Below are positions 45,775 to 56,558 of a stretch of DNA of 64,000 nt, in pieces; positions within the stretch are counted from its first letter, which is position 1; the number at the start of each line of letters is the position of its first letter. The translations under genes and the position numbers were made by a program. The DNA comes from Rhodosorus marinus (taxonomy: Eukaryota; Rhodophyta; Stylonematophyceae; Stylonematales; Stylonemataceae), in the NCBI GenBank assembly GCA_029953675.1, contig JAMWBK010000005.1:682001-746000 (forward strand). The letters run 5' to 3'. The notes beneath the pieces are model-generated. The model had not been told where the DNA came from. It saw nothing but the letters and a program-made list of their open reading frames with translations, and searched no databases.

Positions 45775-46258
45775 ATGAGTAGTGACGTCAGAAAGAGAAG
45801 CCGCCAAGCTGGAGATGTACGCTTAACGAACTCCACTAACTGGTTCACTGGTTTCGGCTGTGGAGCTGGGGCCTTTGCATTTGGGATAGGCTACGGCTTC
45901 ATCGGGGGAGGTGGTATTGGATACGGTCCAGGAATGCCTTATGCACGTCCCACGGTGTTTTTTGGAGTTGGATTCGGATCGTTTGTTGGCGTCGGTGTGG
46001 TGAGACGCATTTGCAGAGATGCGGTCTCAGCCTCTTGACGATCGATCGATCTACCTCAGCTGACCGATATTTCTCTTGTTTTCACAGGGATTCGGAAGAA
46101 TGCTTGGGGTGGACTTTTTAAGCCCAACGGTAGATTGGGAGGAAGTCATTCTTGGACAAAAGTCGTGGGGTATCAGTCAGAAGTCTAGAAAACCAAAAGC
46201 TATCAAACCTGGAAATTCGTTAATGGCTCCGTCAAACAACAAATCGCTGGCTAGATAG
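45775..46258 (+). CDS. Glycine-rich small membrane-like protein
   Basis: Two exons, 45775-45999 and 46088-46258, joined in phase 0 inside a Gly-Val-Gly run; 131 residues. After a basic N-terminus (SSDVRKRSRQAGDVRL) comes NWFTGFGCGAGAFAFGIGYG, a second glycine stretch and FFGVGFGSFVGVGVGFGRML, i.e. two amphiphilic or hydrophobic GxG-rich segments that could form membrane helices packed through glycine. The C-terminus is hydrophilic and basic. Plants have similar glycine-rich plastid or membrane proteins of unknown function, but I cannot assign a family. The splice restores an uninterrupted glycine pattern, which supports the model. It is convergent with the monooxygenase gene. Confidence 0.7.
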
Positions 46259-46563
46259 GGACAACTCGCTGTGGAAGAAACCAAAAAACCGTCCTCTTTC
46301 TTCCTTTCTTCTTATCTTGTCAATTTGTTAGTTTTTTGCAAGCATGGTCTCCTTTTCGCTAATGAGTTAGAGTTCAGGCCCCCGAGAAAGGACAATGTCA
46401 ATATGAATATTATGGAATAGCCAATCATCCCAAAAGAGACTCTTCTGGTCAAGCGATCTTTCGGATCATGGCCAAACTATAAACGAAAAACTTCTAAGAC
46501 TCACAATACAAAACTGCGAGCGTCACAAAATGGAACAGAAAAGCTTTTGATTTTGGCAGAAAC
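46259..46563. other. Convergent spacer, nothing recognised
   Basis: Pyrimidine-rich near 46290-46330; no gene or clear hairpin seen. Confidence 0.6.
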
Positions 46564-47841
46564 TTATATAGGATCAACGAGCATACACGACCAGTCGGCC
46601 TCTCCATCGCCGAATACTTCATACTGTCGAGCTCTATAGGACAGTGGATTATCTTGTCTGACAGCCCTTGCATTTTCAAAAACGCTCTGCAACGCCCTGG
46701 GCATCGGAGTTTGTCCAGTCTGCTGAGCTAGCGAGTACATGTACTCCCATTGGCGAGGTCCAAATACATGGAAAAATCTGTCAGGTTTGTCCCCATGATT
46801 CTTCCATTCTTCATGCAGTTCGTTCTCCCTCTCCTCCTCCGATGCGAGTTCAACCTCTCCAGACAGGTACTTGGTGACGTAAATGCTCTGGTAGTGGAAG
46901 AGCGGAAACGGAACGATCTTCTGTGGGATACCAATGAACGACAACGTTGGATCCTTTGTGAAGACCAGGTGGCGGTACAGGTCAGAAATCACCTGGTTCT
47001 TGACCGTGACCCCAACTCTGGGATCTAGAAACGGGAAGTTATAGGCGTAGCCGGTACAGAGTACAATTCGATCTGCATCAGCTGATCGGCCATCAGCGAA
47101 ATGGATGGTTGACCCGTCCACCCTGACCAACGTCGGTCGGAAGCTAATGTTGGGGAGAGAACCTTCGTCTTGTGTATAGCCACGGTGGGCGACAAGGACC
47201 TGTTTAGCTCCTCCCTTCGCTATGTCGATGGCAATGTCCACACCAGACGGCCCGTACCCGAGGAGAACAACTGTCTGGTCTCTAAACGGTGTTGGGGTCC
47301 TATACACGCTACTATGGGTCGTGATGCCAGTAAAAGTCTCCAGCCCGTCCACGCTGGCGTATACCGGTAGACCATGGTGTCCATTACAAACCAGAACGGC
47401 ATCGAACTCCTCCACAGATACCTCGGAGTTCATCTTATCACTCGATTTCACCCACCACGAGTTTCCACTTTCATCCTTCCAAACTTTCTGCACATCAATA
47501 TTAAACCGGATCATAGGATGCAGATCCATTTTTGTCGCGTATGATTCGAGGTAAGTCTGTACGTCATTATGGCCGGGGAAGGACGGAAGTCCATCTGCGA
47601 ACGGGAACCCCGGAAACCCCATCACCTCCTTCGGAATGTTCGTCCTCAGTGACTTGTACATTACCGAATAGGATCCAGTCTTTTCCGAGTAATGCCATGT
47701 CCCTCCGAGTTCGCTATCCCGCTCATAGACTACCACCTTGAAGCTGCTACCAAAGTCCCTCAAATTCTTCGCCGAACAAAGACCAGCTGCGCCAGCCCCA
47801 ATCACTGCTACTCGTCCACCTGAACCAATACTCACCCTCAT
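46564..47841 (-). CDS. Flavin-containing monooxygenase-like protein
   Basis: FAD/NADPH-dependent enzyme oxygenating soft nucleophiles (N or S), or making related products as plant YUCCA/FMO enzymes do; substrate cannot be read from sequence. Single exon, 425 residues. The N-terminal FAD Rossmann motif reads VAVIGAGAAGLCSAKNL; GGTWHYS follows at the usual place; the FMO fingerprint is FTGITTHSSVYR; the NADP Rossmann motif is VVLLGYGPSGVDIAIDIA; and the late LCTGYAYNFPFLD matches the ATG/CTGY motif of the family. Length is short but complete for class B enzymes. No signal peptide or C-terminal anchor is obvious. The ATG at 47841 is preceded by C/A-rich DNA. Confidence 0.93.
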   Translation of the reverse strand: MRVSIGSGGRVAVIGAGAAGLCSAKNLRDFGSSFKVVVYERDSELGGTWHYSEKTGSYSVMYKSLRTNIPKEVMGFPGFPFADGLPSFPGHNDVQTYLESYATKMDLHPMIRFNIDVQKVWKDESGNSWWVKSSDKMNSEVSVEEFDAVLVCNGHHGLPVYASVDGLETFTGITTHSSVYRTPTPFRDQTVVLLGYGPSGVDIAIDIAKGGAKQVLVAHRGYTQDEGSLPNISFRPTLVRVDGSTIHFADGRSADADRIVLCTGYAYNFPFLDPRVGVTVKNQVISDLYRHLVFTKDPTLSFIGIPQKIVPFPLFHYQSIYVTKYLSGEVELASEEERENELHEEWKNHGDKPDRFFHVFGPRQWEYMYSLAQQTGQTPMPRALQSVFENARAVRQDNPLSYRARQYEVFGDGEADWSCMLVDPI

Positions 47842-48966
47842 CTCTGGGTCTTATCCAATCAAACCTCCTGAATTTTTCTCACCACCAACCCGGCACCAAA
47901 ACCGACCTTTTCAGCACTGAGAACTCCTTAGCAACAAACTGCTAATAGACAACACCTCGAGCTTAGAATCGCTCTTCCTTCATAACAAGTTCAACCCCAA
48001 TAGGTTTTCCCTTTGATGTCCTCAGTAACACGAGAAGCTTTTCCCATATAGAGTGCCAAAACAACAACAAAAACAAATGTCTCTCCGTAAACATCCTCTT
48101 CGCAAAAGGCTGTCCACGACGATGCAAACGAAAAATCAGTTTCTCCGTAGAAAATAGATGACAAAATGGCAGATGAAGATGCACATTCCTGCAGGAGGAC
48201 AGAAAGGTTGCAGACGATTAAAACGGTTTGCGTAGAGAAAGAAGTATATGAGAACATTCACCGAATTGTTGGGTGTTTGATTGAACGCACGTCCGCTTTG
48301 TCCTCCTCGCGAGGAGGACAAGGCGGACGATCTGAATTTTTCGGCGGAGGGCTAAGGGGCTGGTCCTTTGCTTTGTTTCTGGCTAAGGCTTGGGTCAGTG
48401 TGAACACCTGTTTTTGCTTAATGATTAAAAGTGTTGTATGCTTGGAAGCGATTGCGCTATTGTTTATGTTTTCCTTTTTGCCCCTCCACAAGTTTTGGCG
48501 GAGAATTGATGTTCGCTTCGATGAGGGCGCATTTGTTTCCTCGTGCATAAGGGTGCTGGCGATTTCTCCCAATCGTATTTGGTCTTCGCGTGTCGAGTGG
48601 TAATGGTCCTCGTGAGTTGCGCAGTTCACAGATTTGACCCGGAGTTTCACGAGGTGTTCCTTTGGCGTGCGTCTGGACTTACAGACTACTGTTTCACAAT
48701 ATGTTCCTTTCGTAGGAGTCTAAGATTACAGACTACCTGCTTCTGTAAGTCGCTTCATTGTTTGGCATTCTACACCTTTCGGAGGGCTTATTATTGCCAT
48801 TTTAAATTGTATATAAACGCCTGTAGTACCGATCAGCCCACCGCGGCCCGCGTGGAATCGCGAAAAAAGAAAACCATAGCTGGCCAAGAGTTTGGAAAGA
48901 GGCTTGATCAGAATTGTAGCAACACGGTGCTACATCGATTTCGTTTATATTTATTTGCTTTAGCTC
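47842..48966. other. Spacer with a long palindrome
   Basis: The 5' flank of the monooxygenase, then a 40-bp palindrome at 48290-48329 and G/T-rich DNA. Open frames at 48166-48603 and 48543-49079 on the plus strand have no motifs and overlap the palindrome or the PRL gene antisense. Confidence 0.55.
48290..48329. repeat. 40-bp near-perfect palindrome without loop
   Basis: Centre at tcg|cga (48309/48310). Left arm CGTCCGCTTTGTCCTCCTCG pairs with the right arm over 20 bp with one T:G position. A cruciform or RNA hairpin would have no spacer. Confidence 0.9.
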
Positions 48967-49888
48967 CTATGCCCCAGTTTTCCCGGAAGAGTTTCGAACA
49001 TCTCGCAATGTGGTTAACTCATCGAGATTGTCTTTTAGCGAGTTTCGCCTGCGTCCGAACAGCATTGGTCTGCCATTGAAGAGGCGTTTCGGCTTCGACT
49101 GGCCCTTGGCATCGCTGTCCCTCTTCTGATAGCGAACGAGCTCCTGCAACTGCTGCCCATTGATCGCCCCGCGGCGCTTGATTCGAATAAGTCCAATTGC
49201 GTTGATCGGCTCCGTCCCCACTTCGATCAAAGCGAGGGCAACCAGGACAGGTGCACGACCTAGCCCCGCCTTGCAGTGGACTGCAATCGTTTCCTTCGCA
49301 TTGTAACCTTCCCTTTTCGAATCAAACACGAAGTCCACAAGCTTCAGCCATGAATTCACGATCGCGTTGCTGGGCATACCGCCATCTTCGAAGCACCAGT
49401 CCTGTTGAAACAAAGCAGGAAAATAAACTATCAGAATGCCGTTTCCCTCATCCACGAGCGCTACGCCATTCAGGCACTTACGTGAACTTTAAAGTCGGAT
49501 GCAATCAGCTCTCCTGCATCGTACGAAGGCTCGCACACCCGGACGACGTGCTTTACATTGTAGTTTCTAAGAGTCTACAGCACCAAAAATAACAATGAAA
49601 GGTTAGAATCCAGGTGGATATTCAGGAAAATTTCGGTGCCAAACAATCGCATACCTCCACGTACGAGGGCAATTCAACATCCGACGGGGAGTCCGTGATA
49701 AGAAAACGGTAACCGTTGTACTCAACAAGGGTCTGCCGGGTTGGCAACAAGCCACGACGATAAATCTCCGACGCGTGGATATCCTGGCTCCCAAAGGTCA
49801 AGGAACCAATCGATACTTCACTGTTTGACAGTAAATTTGCTTTGGATACCGGGGAAAGGCTTCCAGTCCTTGTTGTGAGTGACACCAT
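48967..49888 (-). CDS. PRL-type protein tyrosine phosphatase
   Basis: PTP4A/PRL family. Exons in order: 49888-49655, 49574-49482, 49401-48967; 253 residues against about 173 in animals. The body matches PRL: YNGYRFLITDSPSD, NYNVKHVVRVCEPSYD with the Cys that forms the regulatory disulfide, WCFEDGGMPSN with the general-acid Asp region, and the signature HCKAGLGRAPVLVALALIE with catalytic Cys near residue 152 and the PRL-specific Ala after Arg. RIKRRGAINGQQLQELVRY follows. There is an N-terminal extension of about 45 residues and a 45-residue C-terminal basic tail; no CaaX box is present, so the prenyl anchor of animal PRLs is missing in this model. The start is ATG 49888; an upstream exon is possible. 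Confidence 0.88.
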
Positions 49889-52422
49889 TGTTGTCTCTCT
49901 AGAGTTTTCTATACGTTCTTCGCTGTAGTAGTTACGCTTGAAAGTTTCGCAATCCTCCAAGCTCGAAACACTTGGTTTCGCGTTTCTCAATCAAGCGCGG
50001 TAACGTCGTTCACCACGCTCTAATCCCGAGGCTGTAGTCCAATGGGATCAAGTCTCTGCGCCACTCCGTAGTATTCGTCTAGCTCGTGGTACTCCCCTGC
50101 CCGGACAAAGTTTGCAACAGCCAGTTTGCCAAAAACGATTTCGTACCGACAACAACTACTAGAAGGTTCGTCCGCGGATTCCGTCATAGAAGGCAGAACA
50201 AAGTATAACACCCCAAAAGCTCTAAAACAACCCGCTCTCCTCCGACAAACAACAACAACAACACAACCACCTCCCAAACGCAACCTGGGCTATCACCTCA
50301 ACACTAAACCCACACCAACCCCAAATTCAACCTCAATCAAAAAAAGGAGAAAAAAAGAACCAACCACACTATATAGCCCAACTTACGATTCCTTTTTCAA
50401 CTACTCCACCCCTAAAATACCAAAATCCTTACGTCCTTCACTGCCCCTTCCAGCAGCCACCTCCTCTCCCTCTCCGTTTCCCCCTTCCAAACAAGCTAAA
50501 TACCCAACACGCTTCCAAACTCTCTCTTCCCAAGCAGAGGAGTGGATTTTTTTCCTCTCTCTGTTCACTCTCCGCTCTTTTCGTCAGGTCATCAAACCGC
50601 TGATTTCAGAAAATGTCAATAAACCTATTAAAAAACCCGTATCGGAAGGTCACTGGAGCCGCTCAAAAGGGCCAAACCAAAAAAAAAAGGAAAAAGCGCA
50701 GAGCTCTTCCTTTCCTCCCCCCCCCTCCCAGGGTGACTTCTTTTTTTCGAAGAAAATAATGTTATTTCAGAAGCCATGAGAGTTCCTGCTCGTTTTCCAA
50801 AGAAAAAAGTGGGGGAAAGCAGGGATTTGCAGAGGACTTATTATTAGTATTAATAAACAAGATACTCTCATCCAATGAAAAAGTAAATGTTTTTTTTCAG
50901 AGTTTTATATTGAATTGGATTATCGCAGTAACCCCCTTCATTCTTTACTGTTCTGTTTTCGGTGGTGACACAAGAAAGGTCTTGGCTGGAGCCGCACATG
51001 GGCAACAGCTGTATGTCCCCCTTCTCCATTTTTATTGCGTCAGCCCGTAATCGGCAGATTAGTTTTTGTTTTTTAATATTTGTTGTTTTCACAGCAATCC
51101 GGAAGATCATACAGTGAAGCTCAGCGGACAACACGAAATGGAGAGGAGAGCAGGGGTGGTATGCGAGTTTGCCGGGATTGGTGACTTTGGCGAGGACAGT
51201 TCGATAGGGGGGTATGAGATCTTTGAAATAGAGGGGAAATATTAAATCAATTTTTAATCGAAGGCCGCCAACGACATCGAGCGGCCGCTACGTGGAGTTG
51301 TTTTGAACTATTATCGGATATAACGATAAGTACCTAGCGTATATGGCAATATTTATTAAGATGCTTACCAAAAAAAGATTGTTCCAGCTCATAATCGCAT
51401 TTTTGGTGCAAAGATGAGCTATATTAACATCATAATGTCAGAACTAGACTAGCGTATATACGTATCGTTTAAATGAAATTCCGTTGGTTTTTCAAAAAAA
51501 AGTCTTGTAGATCAATTGAAATCAATTTCAAGTTCCCTTGTCCAACCATTACAGTTCCCTAACATGAATGTGCTCAATTTTTTATTTCGATAAGTTTGCT
51601 CTGTGCAAAAGTCGTTTCGTTGATAAAAAAATGTCTTGATTGCATTGAAACACTATATTCTAAAACCAAAAATAATTTCGATAGTAGATACCGTTTCTCA
51701 AATTCCTTTCTACGCACAGTGCCCCTTTGTCCAAACAACTGTATTGATATCCAAACAGAATGAAATTAGCATATTAAATACGACCACGCGGCTTTTGGGA
51801 ACAAAAATAAGAATGATAGCTACTATTGATTAAACGTGAAACTTAACAATTGGATAAGGTGATCATAACTATTTCATTGATCTTCGATAGTAAGCTCTGT
51901 TTTTGTTCATCTTTTCATTCCGCTCCCCCTTCCGATTTAGCAAATAATTGATATCAACGTGTCCCTAAGTCACTTTTTGTCCAATTGAATACAAGGAACT
52001 CGATTTCGCCGTTGGACTCGCCTGAAACGCGCCGGTTTATTCCTTAATTCTCCAATTCTTTTTTCGTTTACTTAGATATGCCCACCCCCCCTCCACAATC
52101 TATCATTAGTTGTCCCATCTATCCAGATTCCAATTACAAATCGATACAAAAGCGCGCTATTGAATAAAACGATGAAGCTAGCCATAGTTACGAGAAAAGG
52201 ATGATATGATGTCATCTCAATAGTCGGAGATGAGGACAGTAGAAATGAACCACATACGGCGGGTTTAAATTTCATGTTAAAGGATCACACACCAAAAATA
52301 AACCACTGCGATTTTCAGAGCGTCTTTAGATGTTCTGATTATTCCAATGGTTAATTGGGTGAGGGTGCGGAGGCATGAGCTCTATGGCCCCTTCTTTTTG
52401 CTAACCACGATGGGCGCTCCTG
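49889..52422. other. Long spacer, mostly AT-rich
   Basis: 50020-50187 holds a doubtful small ORF. 50200-50560 is C/A-rich, the expected 5' flank for the minus-strand PRL gene. 50800-52400 is AT-rich with only chance open frames. No tRNA or other RNA gene recognised. Confidence 0.55.
50020..50187 (-). CDS. Doubtful 55-residue ORF upstream of PRL
   Basis: ATG at 50187 reads MTESADEPSSSCCRYEIVFG and ends GLQPRD. It lies between the C/A-rich flank and the PRL coding start, so it may be a first PRL exon, an upstream ORF in the PRL leader, or noise. I could not join it in frame to the PRL exon. Confidence 0.3.
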   Translation of the reverse strand: MTESADEPSSSCCRYEIVFGKLAVANFVRAGEYHELDEYYGVAQRLDPIGLQPRD

Positions 52423-52455
52423 TCAGGCCCGAACAGCTCCTGTCAGGCCCGAACA
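52416..52455. repeat. 20-bp tandem duplication at a gene end
   Basis: GCTCCTGTCAGGCCCGAACA occurs at 52416-52435 and 52436-52455. Read from the minus-strand gene, the first-met copy is translated in one frame and the second supplies the TGA stop in another, because 20 is not a multiple of 3. Confidence 0.9.
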
Positions 52456-55011
52456 CGATTCAATAGCAGCTGTGGCTGCATCAGATTCCGGTACCATATC
52501 TAAATATTCCAGCATGAATTCCCCAAACGTTTCCATTACTGAAGCGCATAGCGTTTTGATCCTGGTAGAGTGTTCGTTCTGAGCTGATACGTATTCCAGC
52601 AATGCACTCTGCTTGCCAATCTGTTGCCACATGATTCGAGAGCGGAGCGGGTTAGTAGTTCAGGTACTGCGTTTTGTGGAGCGGTACGAAAACTGTCCAT
52701 CCTGTTCACCTTGGTTATCTGCTTGCCCCAGTGACTCAGCTCGCTATCGGCGTTGGGGGAAAGGGCAGAGCAAAACTGCTTTTGAATTCTCTCTTCGCGT
52801 TTCTCGAACTCGGAATCGTACTGCAAAAGGAGTCGTCCTCTTTCAGATTTCAAGCACAAAAATATAATCTATGGCGACGTACTGATCGGTTTGGAGACAA
52901 ACCTTGGCGGCAGCCTCCTGGGCTTCAGCTTGCAAGCGCTGGAATTCTTCCACGATCTCATCCTTTTGGTCCTCGTCGAGGCCAACCTCGTCCCGGACAA
53001 CCATCGACATGACCTGCAGCAGCAAGATTGTTAAGCGGATTTGAAACTAATGACGTCGTAGTTTTCTCCCCAAAAGTCTTGCCTTTTGCGTTTGTACAAC
53101 GAATTCCGAGGCGGAAATTCTAGTCGATGCTGGTCGTCTTGTATTTTTCTGATCCAGAGCCGTTTTCGCGTCATCCAGAGAAATACTTACGCCCTCCTTC
53201 AATCAGACAAAAAGGAATGAATGGCGCTTAGACTAGGAAAGGTCGAAGCACATTTGTGTGTGCTTACCTCCCTCCAAGAAGATGCTTCTCGGCGGTCCTC
53301 TTCAGACAGCCGCCAGAGCTTGATCGTTCCATCGTCAACTACGAGTACGTACGCAAGGACTTTTGAGTGTGAGTAACGAAGGCTGTGACAGCCGGGGAGA
53401 GACGATTGGGGTTTAGCGCACAACCAGCGAGAACCACTCCCAGTGTTTGTTCATATGAAAGGGCAGCAATCGCTGGCTCAGACCACCGAGACCGTGTGCT
53501 CAGCTCGACGAGAACTCTTATCCCAGCCCGATCGGGCGAAAATGGGAGAACTCGACAGATTGCGATCTCGCCTCCATCACCGCCAACGATTACCGTACTG
53601 TCGGGTAGCGATTCTTTGCTTTTCGAGGCTATTTCGACTCTGTTTAGGGCAGATACCTGCAGAAACCGGGTCACAAGTACAGTAAGGATTGACGCCGTGA
53701 TAACCCTCGCCAAAGCGCAAAGTAATCTCCTGGAGTTTGAGTTGAATGCTCTTCCTCGTACTTTGTAACCAATATCCTGCCTGCAAAGGCATTTCCCGTT
53801 CTCCGGGGATGCTATTACAAGCGTCTGAGAGGCGGTGCTGGATGAGATCAGTAAGAGCCGGTCGAGGACGCATTCCGTGTCAGAAGCCGCGCCTGAGTGA
53901 ACCACGGAGCTACCCACCCACTTCGATCTTTCTATATCTGATCAGGACAACGACGAATCATGTCTTGAGCGTCCTAAAAGCGCACAGGGCAAGGAACGTG
54001 GTTTCGGTTCTTACCGAGAGAAGCAATGACACCGTCTGAATATGAAACGTAAGCGTTTTTCAAAGCGGGTGAAATGCTTGAAAGGGAGACTGGGTCGCTG
54101 CCGATTGAGCAGACTTCGGGCTTTGAGACCTCCTTCACGTACTCTAAGGTTTCTAGATTGTAGAAGCGAATAGTCCCGTCTGCCAGCCCGACAAGGATTT
54201 CGTTATTTGAATTCGCACGGACTTGAGCGGGAATGCTCTTGTTCTCGGATTGTCCCGTCTTCGACGTCTGCCTCTTTAGGACTCCAATGTCCGCGTCCTG
54301 TCCGAGCGAATAGCAGCGTATGATTTCATCACTACATCCAACGAAAATCTCAGACCTAGAGGCGCTATGGAACGCAGAAACGGCTAGAAAAGCTCCTGCT
54401 GCTGATTCCAACTTTTCTCCGGTGAACAGAATTTCCTGTGTTTGTGTCCCATTCTTATCGAAGGCTTGGATCCCTTCTTCGCTAACAACAAACACTAGCC
54501 GGCTTGCGGGCTCCAGGCAAACTGCGAGCGGCACTTGCGTTGTAGAAATAGAGAGAATTTCTCTTGTCTTGTCTGGCGGATCTCCAGCCAAGCCATCTGT
54601 TCTTGATTCCCTCTGGTTCGTTATGGAAAACAGCTGCTGAGGATGCTGCAGCGACTTTTTCAATGCTTCCGGTCGGATTTCATGTTTCGCCTTCTCATAG
54701 GTATTCTCAACACTTTTCGCGGCGCTCTGGAACATGGATGAGAAGAAAGTACCAGCCTTGTTCGTGTAGTCCGATGCCATCCCCATCGCTGCGGCGGCTG
54801 TCTCCGCCAGCTGCTCAATGGACGCTTCCGCGTCTTCCTCTTCGCTGAAGCTAGTTTCAGCCATCCTTTCCAGCTCCACCTTACTAGCCGGCTCTATTTC
54901 TCCTGTATCTGGGACGTCGCTCTTCTGTGCGGGAGCTTTCGTTTCAGAATCAGCTTTCCCTTTCTTCAAATCCTTGGACTTCTTCGATGATACAGATTTT
55001 GGCTTATTCAT
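52423..55011 (-). CDS. WD40-propeller protein with C-terminal helices, unknown function
   Basis: Exons in order: 55011-54015, 53931-53762, 53656 to about 53400, about 53370-53268, 53196-53083, 53013-52903, 52820-52710, 52620-52423. The N-terminus is Lys/Ser-rich and acidic, with a helix-prone stretch (IEQLAETAAAAMG). A propeller follows (LVFVVSEEGIQAFDKNG, EIFVGCSDEIIRCYSLG, ILVGLADGTIRFYNLET, VIVGGDGGEIAICRV, VDDGTIKLWRLSEED). The C-terminal third is helical: RDEVGLDEDQKDEIVEEFQR and SEFEKREERIQKQF. The reading frame shifts between VLAGCALNP and HSLRYSHSKVLAYVLVVDDG near 53350-53450, with no GT-AG intron of workable phase that I can find. One intron (after 53083) appears to be GC-AG. I do not recognise the family. 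Confidence 0.7.
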
Positions 55012-56558
55012 TGTTTAGCCAACTGCGCGGCCCGGGCCCACAGAACCTAAACAAAACCAACAACTTTCCAACTCGTTCCCCTCTGAAACCCAGACCTATA
55101 CGCTGATATCATCCACTTGGGATCCTAAGCAGCGACTCAGAGCGAGGACCCCACCCCAGCTATCCTGCTTACAGACCACGGTGAATACACACTTGACCAC
55201 TTCTCCTTTGACCTCACAGAGGACAAGTCAATACAGCGATCTACGGAAGCTGCTCAGAGCTCTTGTTCAACATTTCAGCAGAGATTTAATGAAGGGCATT
55301 GCCTGGACGTATCTCCTCACCCAAGAAGCTCAGGTCCTCTTGAGTGCAAGACCGAAGGAATGGGTCAGATCTATTCAAGCTTTCCGCGAGGTCCTCCAGT
55401 TTGAGTTCCAGCCTTTGATAATCTGGTCCGATGCCAATGAGGGTGGGCGAATTCCGTCCGGAGTTCACTGAAGCTGTCACGTCAAATAGGAAAAGCTTTT
55501 TTTCATGGGTTTTGATTCTTCAAGGGAAAAAATCGTCTCTTAGGAGGAGTACCGCTTCGAGACTCCATCCACCCTGGAGCACTTGTGCGGTTCCTCCTGC
55601 AGATCCGCATAGCTAAGCTGCTTCAAACCGATCATGAACCATTGCCTCAATCACACTGATAAGAATTTTGATTGGGTTCAGTCGTTTATGATTTTTTTTC
55701 AGTTCACTTTTTATTCAAACACGTTTGTTGTTGTGCGCCTTTCTGCTCAGAAATTCAGTCCTCCCTTGCTTCGAACCACCCCAAACAACCGAGCCTGCTG
55801 ACCAGTGTTGACATAGTCTGTTTACAACTACTTATGGAAACAAACTCGAGAGGAAACAATGTGGGATATACGACTAGCTACCACTGCTTTTACTCCTTTC
55901 TCGACGAGTTCAGCCGTTCAAGGATCTTTTCTCGATTTGGTCAATCGGTTCACGACTCTTTTTATTCCCTTCTGACAGTTCGCGACCTCTTCTGGTCCCT
56001 CCAAGGGCCACTGTGCGTCGCTTCTGGCCTAGGAGCCCACCTGAGCGCTTTATGTTCCCGGGTTTCATCCAAGTGAGAGGATGGCTTCCCAAACTGCGAG
56101 TTCGCACCAACTTCACGTGTTTTTGAATTTACGAATGTCCGGGAACGATCTTCCTCGGGATGTGATAAGCTGTGTCCCTCCTACAGGAGGATAAGTGGGC
56201 TAAGCCAACGTTGGTCTTTAACCAGCAGAGTTCACAACTCAGTCTTCCATTTGTCACGCTCGTTGTCCTGGGGGCGAGGGCCAGTGAAATCCGGCAATGC
56301 GCTAAATCTTACGGAGTTAAGATTGTTCTGCTGGCTTGTGAAGGCAGACAAAAAGACCTGCCATATAGTCATCTCCAAGACGGTGAAGTGATCGTCATGC
56401 TTGCCTGTTCTTCCCGCCGACCATCGCCTGCAAGGTCCTGCCACCGGATCGTTCAAAATCGCGATTTTCTATCCTTATATGCAGGGGCTGCCCCAGCATT
56501 CCGATTGAGCTTCGACCATTTCTGGTTGGGGGACGGACGATCGAACCGAGAACGATCT
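55012..56558. other. Spacer WD40 gene / SEH1, no intact gene
   Basis: 55015-55140 is C/A-rich (5' flank of the WD40 gene). The rest has short open frames; a minus-strand fragment at 55286-55480 (GPDYQRLELKLEDLAESLNR) resembles one at 35175-35414 (APDPRRLELLINKI). Confidence 0.45.

Noticed and set aside
45433-45807. 124-codon minus-strand open frame
   Set aside because: Its Pro/Ser/Thr-rich composition is simply the complement of the G/T-rich leader of the gene at 45775.
48166-48603. 145-codon plus-strand open frame
   Set aside because: It reads through the palindrome and G/T-rich DNA, has no motif, and a minus-strand frame of similar length overlaps it.
53358-53371. 14-nt intron that would restore the WD40 frame
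   Set aside because: It has GT and AG ends and would fix the frame, but it is far too short for the spliceosome.
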